Shown here piece by piece: positions 62,738-64,000 of a DNA stretch of 64,000 bases (positions are counted from its first letter, which is position 1; each line of letters opens with the position of its first letter). Origin of the DNA: Tetragonia tetragonoides (taxonomy: Eukaryota; Streptophyta; Magnoliopsida; Caryophyllales; Aizoaceae); assembly GCA_038025085.1 (NCBI GenBank), contig CM076147.1, positions 24,095,001 to 24,159,000 of the forward strand, given 5' to 3'. The notes below the pieces were generated by a model. That model did no database searches. It saw only the letters and a list, made by a program, of their open reading frames with translations, and was not told where the DNA came from. The position numbers and the translations under genes are program-made.

Positions 62738-64000
62738 GTTTTCATGATTCTCCAAAGAATATACAGCCACTAGCGTCGCTGCAGATAATGTCCATGCTGT
62801 ATAGTGCTGTGGAGAGACTGGAGGTTGTATTTGTAGGATCATCTGGCTTGGCATAGTGTCCGGGTCTCTGAAGATTGAGGTTGGTCGATGCTGAAGGAGA
62901 TTGCATCTGAATTGTAAATTGTATCACATTAACTCGGAATTTGATGCCACATGTATATACAAACTCAAATTTTGCATATTTGTGTACTAACGTTTACTAC
63001 GAATTGACCATTATCATCTGAAGATGGTTGAGTTGTAACTAATTCAGGTTTGAGGGACGCCAGTGTCTGATTTATTAATCACTCTCTCCTGGTCCAAAAT
63101 TGGCATCACATTCTGCAAAATATTGTTACTATGATTTAACCACGAGTATCTGAAACATAGTTGAGCTGTAACCAGTTCAGGTTTGAAAGACTCATTTGTG
63201 TTATTTACTCTTCCCAGTCCAAAATAGGTACCAAAGCAGCTACTTGTTAAATGGAAATTAGGAGATACCCTTAGAATTGGCATAGTTATATTTGACTGTC
63301 AAATACGCCGATGATTAAGAGAACGTAAATTTGGAAACCGATAATCTCTGTTTTTGACTAGCAAAAAAATATTCTCTGTTTTTAGCGCTTTGTCCAATCT
63401 CTGTGTTTAGTTTATTTGACTTAGTTATTCACAATGTTCATTTTACTAGTGTGATGGTCTTTTGTTAAGCGTGAGGGTAATTAAGTAGCCCATGAGTTTA
63501 CGCATGTGCAGCCTTAATCCTTGGGATTTAGGTGGCGTTTTGGGTTGTCGGACTTCCCTCAAAAAAAAAAAAAAAGGATTAGCATAGTTATTTGACTGTG
63601 AATGATTGCTGAGGGCATAAATCGTACTAACTTATAAGAACACAATGTGGCATCCGGAATTTCTCCGTTAAGCCATGGATATTTTATTTTTTGATAAGCC
63701 ATGGATATTATATGCACAGAAAATGTCTGACAGATAAGACGTTGCTGCTCAGAAGTAGATGCAACACACTTTTACCAAAATTTCAAGCAATTAAAGGCAG
63801 ATAACTCAAACCTCTTCACTTGTGCGCATGCAAGATATATATCCACAGCTCAAAGCATTTGCAAACAGGCAAGGATGGCCAAGAGGACAAAATGATGCTT
63901 CTTGTATCGACACTAAAATCTAAAACCCGAGGGGTGGGGATGGTGAAAAGAAAGAAAAAGAAAAGGAATCAATCTATAATATATGTGGAAGCTGAGAATC
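62738..64000. other. Intergenic, no gene seen; 133-bp diverged duplication
   Basis: AT-rich. About 63,000-63,110 and 63,133-63,240 are diverged copies offset by 133 bp (gttgag-ttgtaac, ttcaggtttga, ccagtccaaaat). No open frame with coding character was found on either strand. Confidence 0.6.

Overview
This window is nuclear DNA of a flowering plant. It has GT-AG introns in AT-rich DNA, plant lineages of Ty3/gypsy and Ty1/copia retrotransposons, plant L1-type LINEs, Stowaway and hAT MITEs, tRNA-derived SINEs, Helitrons, and two recognisable host genes (a Pro-X carboxypeptidase and SEC23). The species cannot be named from the sequence; a eudicot is most likely.

Positions 1-29,790 are a nest of transposable elements. 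The substrate is Helitron-like DNA with two well-formed 3' ends (hairpin plus CTAG at 25,366 and 29,789). Into it went a Stowaway-type MITE (473-18,070), which was then split twice. One insertion is a 12-kb Tekay-like chromovirus on the minus strand (527-12,481, TSD ATGGA). The other is a 5.2-kb Ty1/copia element (12,575-17,791, TSD CTTTT). A 6.2-kb Mutator-like element (18,167-24,410) interrupts the same Helitron sequence. It carries two convergent multi-exon genes: a plant-mobile-domain gene, and a transposase whose spliced reading frame runs into an OTU protease domain. The first intron of each gene holds an array with six CCATGG-centred units at exactly 33-bp spacing. A solo LTR of the same Tekay family lies at 25,406-28,006 (TSD ATGTG).

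Positions 29,790-47,470 centre on a nine-exon minus-strand serine carboxypeptidase gene (S28, lysosomal Pro-X type; 47,357 to 37,909). Its introns hold a SINE, a Stowaway MITE, a hAT MITE, a poly(A)-tailed TPR retrocopy and a TIR element with a 9-bp TSD. An L1-type LINE (34,256-37,918) landed on its last codons, so the present stop codon is LINE sequence.

Positions 47,470-55,900 are intergenic: MITEs, a hAT element with a perfect 8-bp TSD, a possible third Helitron end, SINE-like repeats, a 56-bp tandem repeat, a 5'-truncated LINE with long target duplications, and microsatellites.

Positions 55,900-64,000 hold SEC23 (COPII coat; CDS 57,818-60,987, two coding exons) with a long probable intron-containing 5' leader. 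Downstream are three exon-like blocks that join in frame with SEC23 beyond its stop, a SINE, and gene-poor DNA.

Most retroelement genes are broken. The intact-looking coding sequences are SEC23 and the Mutator-like transposase-OTU gene. The carboxypeptidase keeps its catalytic residues but shows two apparent 1-nt frame problems.
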